This document shows positions 15,053-15,257 of a DNA stretch of 15,257 bases, in pieces. Numbering within the stretch: position 1 is the stretch's first letter; each line of letters opens with the position of its first letter. A model generated the notes under the pieces. It was not told the DNA's origin, made no database searches, and saw only the letters and a list, made by a program, of their open reading frames with translations. Source of the stretch: an uncultured Collinsella sp. (GTDB lineage Bacteria; Actinomycetota; Coriobacteriia; Coriobacteriales; Coriobacteriaceae); contig URSO01000053.1 in assembly GCA_900550415.1 (NCBI GenBank), positions 1-15,257 on the forward strand, given 5' to 3'. A program made the position numbers and the translations under genes.

Positions 15053-15065
15053 GGTGGCGACCACC
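15053..15065. promoter_or_regulatory. Candidate operator upstream of the XRE-type regulator
   Basis: GGTGG-CGA-CCACC is a perfect 13-bp inverted repeat about 60 nt upstream of the ATG at 14994. A second 10-bp palindrome, CTACCGGTAG, lies at 15101-15110. Either could be an autoregulatory site; no -35/-10 pair is clear. Confidence 0.3.
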
Positions 15066-15116
15066 ATTTCTAGTTAGAATCTGCTCCGACCCTACCGCAA
15101 CTACCGGTAGCAACCC

Positions 15117-15257
15117 CTAACGACCAGCCATTTCAGGACAAATGTCAGTGCTACTCTCAGCTAAGAGCTTGCAACATCCCAAAATCTCAGCCCACGCACT
15201 TGCAGCAAGAAGACGAATAGCCTCGGCCTCCCTAGTTACCGCAGGAGGCCCCAGGGC
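15117..15257 (-). CDS. Possible C-terminal end of a gene running in from the right
   Basis: A minus-strand frame is open from the window edge to a TAG at 15117-15119, 46 codons, ending PEMAGR. It is rich in Ala, Leu and Glu (TREAEAIRLLAAS-type sequence) and looks protein-like. However, codon third positions are less G+C-rich than in neighbouring genes, and no family is recognised. It may be the end of a real gene, a decayed one, or chance. Confidence 0.22.
   Translation of the reverse strand, partial: ALGPPAVTREAEAIRLLAASAWAEILGCCKLLAESSTDICPEMAGR

Overview
The window is about 15 kb of fairly high-G+C bacterial DNA. Its genes are short and compact, use good AGGAG-type ribosome sites, include a GTG start, and one gene appears to give a leaderless transcript. 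This, together with the protein families present, suggests a gut actinobacterium of the Coriobacteriia, with Collinsella the likeliest genus. That assignment comes from family resemblance and memory of such genomes, not from a marker gene: there is no rRNA, tRNA or housekeeping marker here.

Left third (1-6840) looks accessory. A minus-strand run reads: unknown 305-aa protein (3469-2552), soluble VirD4/TraG-type ATPase (2513-1029), and ClpP-like serine protease (914-294) behind a hairpin. No other conjugation gene is visible. Divergently, at 3757-5190, is a protein that looks like the end of a type I DNA methyltransferase subunit joined to one HsdS-like recognition half, without the methyltransferase catalytic motifs. 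It converges, across a strong hairpin (5212-5250), on an AbiEi/AbiEii toxin-antitoxin pair (minus, 6789-5260). The AbiE promoter places the AbiEi ATG at the predicted transcription start.

Middle (6841-9760): an inverted-repeat element of 174 bp (6913-7086), an O6-alkylguanine-DNA methyltransferase (ogt-type, 7253-7828), a 5'-truncated histidine kinase remnant (about 7971-8525), an AIM24/TIGR00266-family protein with its own promoter and terminator (8674-9348), and a roughly 410-bp gap with a repeat copy.

Right third (9761-15257): a two-gene ABC exporter operon (ATPase 9761-10462, large double-FtsX permease 10468-13233), a small conserved minus-strand protein (13670-13350), a repeat-rich gap with two further palindromic elements (13799-13938, 14001-14069), and a membrane-anchored XRE-type regulator (14994-14119).

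Three 50-bp copies of one terminator-like hairpin repeat (8528, 9661, 13234) recur. Two of them are fused directly to the stop codon of the preceding gene. The most unusual grouping is the soluble VirD4-type ATPase with a ClpP-like protease and an unknown protein, beside a catalytically incomplete M-S fusion and AbiE. It could be a defence or mobile-element remnant, but that is inference.
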